Of a DNA stretch of 64,000 bases, positions 63,936 to 64,000 are shown piece by piece (the first letter of the stretch is position 1; each line of letters begins with the position of its first letter). A program made the position numbers and the translations under genes. The stretch is from positions 166,309 to 230,308 of the forward strand of contig QULQ01000005.1 of the NCBI GenBank assembly GCA_003490145.1, given 5' to 3'. The DNA comes from Lachnospiraceae bacterium OM04-12BH. Its GTDB lineage: Bacteria > Bacillota > Clostridia > Lachnospirales > Lachnospiraceae. The notes beneath the pieces were generated by a model, which did not search any database, was not told the DNA's origin, and worked only from the letters and a program-made list of their open reading frames with translations.

Positions 63936-64000
63936 GACCATATAACGGAAAAACATTTATTGCATAATGAAAACTTCTATGCTACACTCAAACCAAAGCA
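63936..64000 (+). other. Intergenic end of window
   Basis: No gene visible in the last 65 bases; probably the upstream region of a gene outside the window. Confidence 0.5.

Overview
The window looks like chromosome from a gut Firmicute of the Lachnospiraceae type. The flanks are moderate in GC and carry a bile salt hydrolase, a GH42 beta-galactosidase, a SufCBDSU iron-sulfur operon headed by an Rrf2/IscR regulator, ThrH, an endonuclease IV and D-Ala-D-Ala enzymes. The genus cannot be settled from sequence alone.

Layout. (1) 1-2260 is core: the 3' end of greA, then lysS, whose last ~115 codons are an AT-rich MetRS-type tRNA-binding tail. (2) 2261-31570 is a large, AT-rich, mosaic accessory region between lysS and a ykvI-like transporter gene. 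Its left part (2.3-12.2 kb) is mostly a graveyard of broken and chimeric genes: GGDEF, AlbA_2, group II intron RT, IS607, LacI, MATE, glycosidase and RecQ pieces. A few intact genes stand in it: a HEPN-like protein, tRNA-Gly(GCC), TraX and a PAS-GAF-GGDEF protein. At 12.2-16.8 kb lies a deoxyribosyltransferase-like protein, a SAM methyltransferase, a nuclease-helicase and an HNH nuclease, a candidate defence module. A broken MOBP relaxase (16.9-18.2 kb) and structured DNA mark a former mobilizable element. At 18.66-29.2 kb is the most striking locus: an XRE regulator followed by five tightly coupled genes. These are a DruA/DUF4338 protein, a P-loop NTPase, an unknown 492-aa protein, a 1520-aa FtsK/HerA-type motor and an SfsA-like nuclease. 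An AlbA_2/Schlafen-type regulator follows. The region closes with IS256 and group II intron remnants ending 10 bp from the ykvI stop codon.

(3) 31581-64000 is ordered, mostly intact core-like sequence. It runs from small housekeeping and DNA-repair genes (GIY-YIG, DEDD exonuclease, PD-(D/E)XK, NERD, Nfo) through transporters (MATE, SNF), DUF438, YbaK, a decayed DUF4258/YgiT toxin-antitoxin pair, HD-GYP, bile salt hydrolase and the suf operon. It continues with DUF6110 plus a P1B ATPase, AraC/GH42 and a hydrolase-MurF-Ddl cluster, and ends with an ECF-S/DUF1893 fusion.

How genes work together: sufCBDSU builds Fe-S clusters under an Rrf2 regulator. The AraC gene probably controls the divergent GH42 gene. 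MurF and Ddl make and attach D-Ala-D-Ala for peptidoglycan. The 18.7-29.2 kb operon is inferred to be an anti-mobile-element system that joins a Druantia-type protein to a Dpt-like motor set and a nuclease. It matches neither canonical Druantia (no DruE helicase) nor canonical Dnd/Dpt (no dndA-E).
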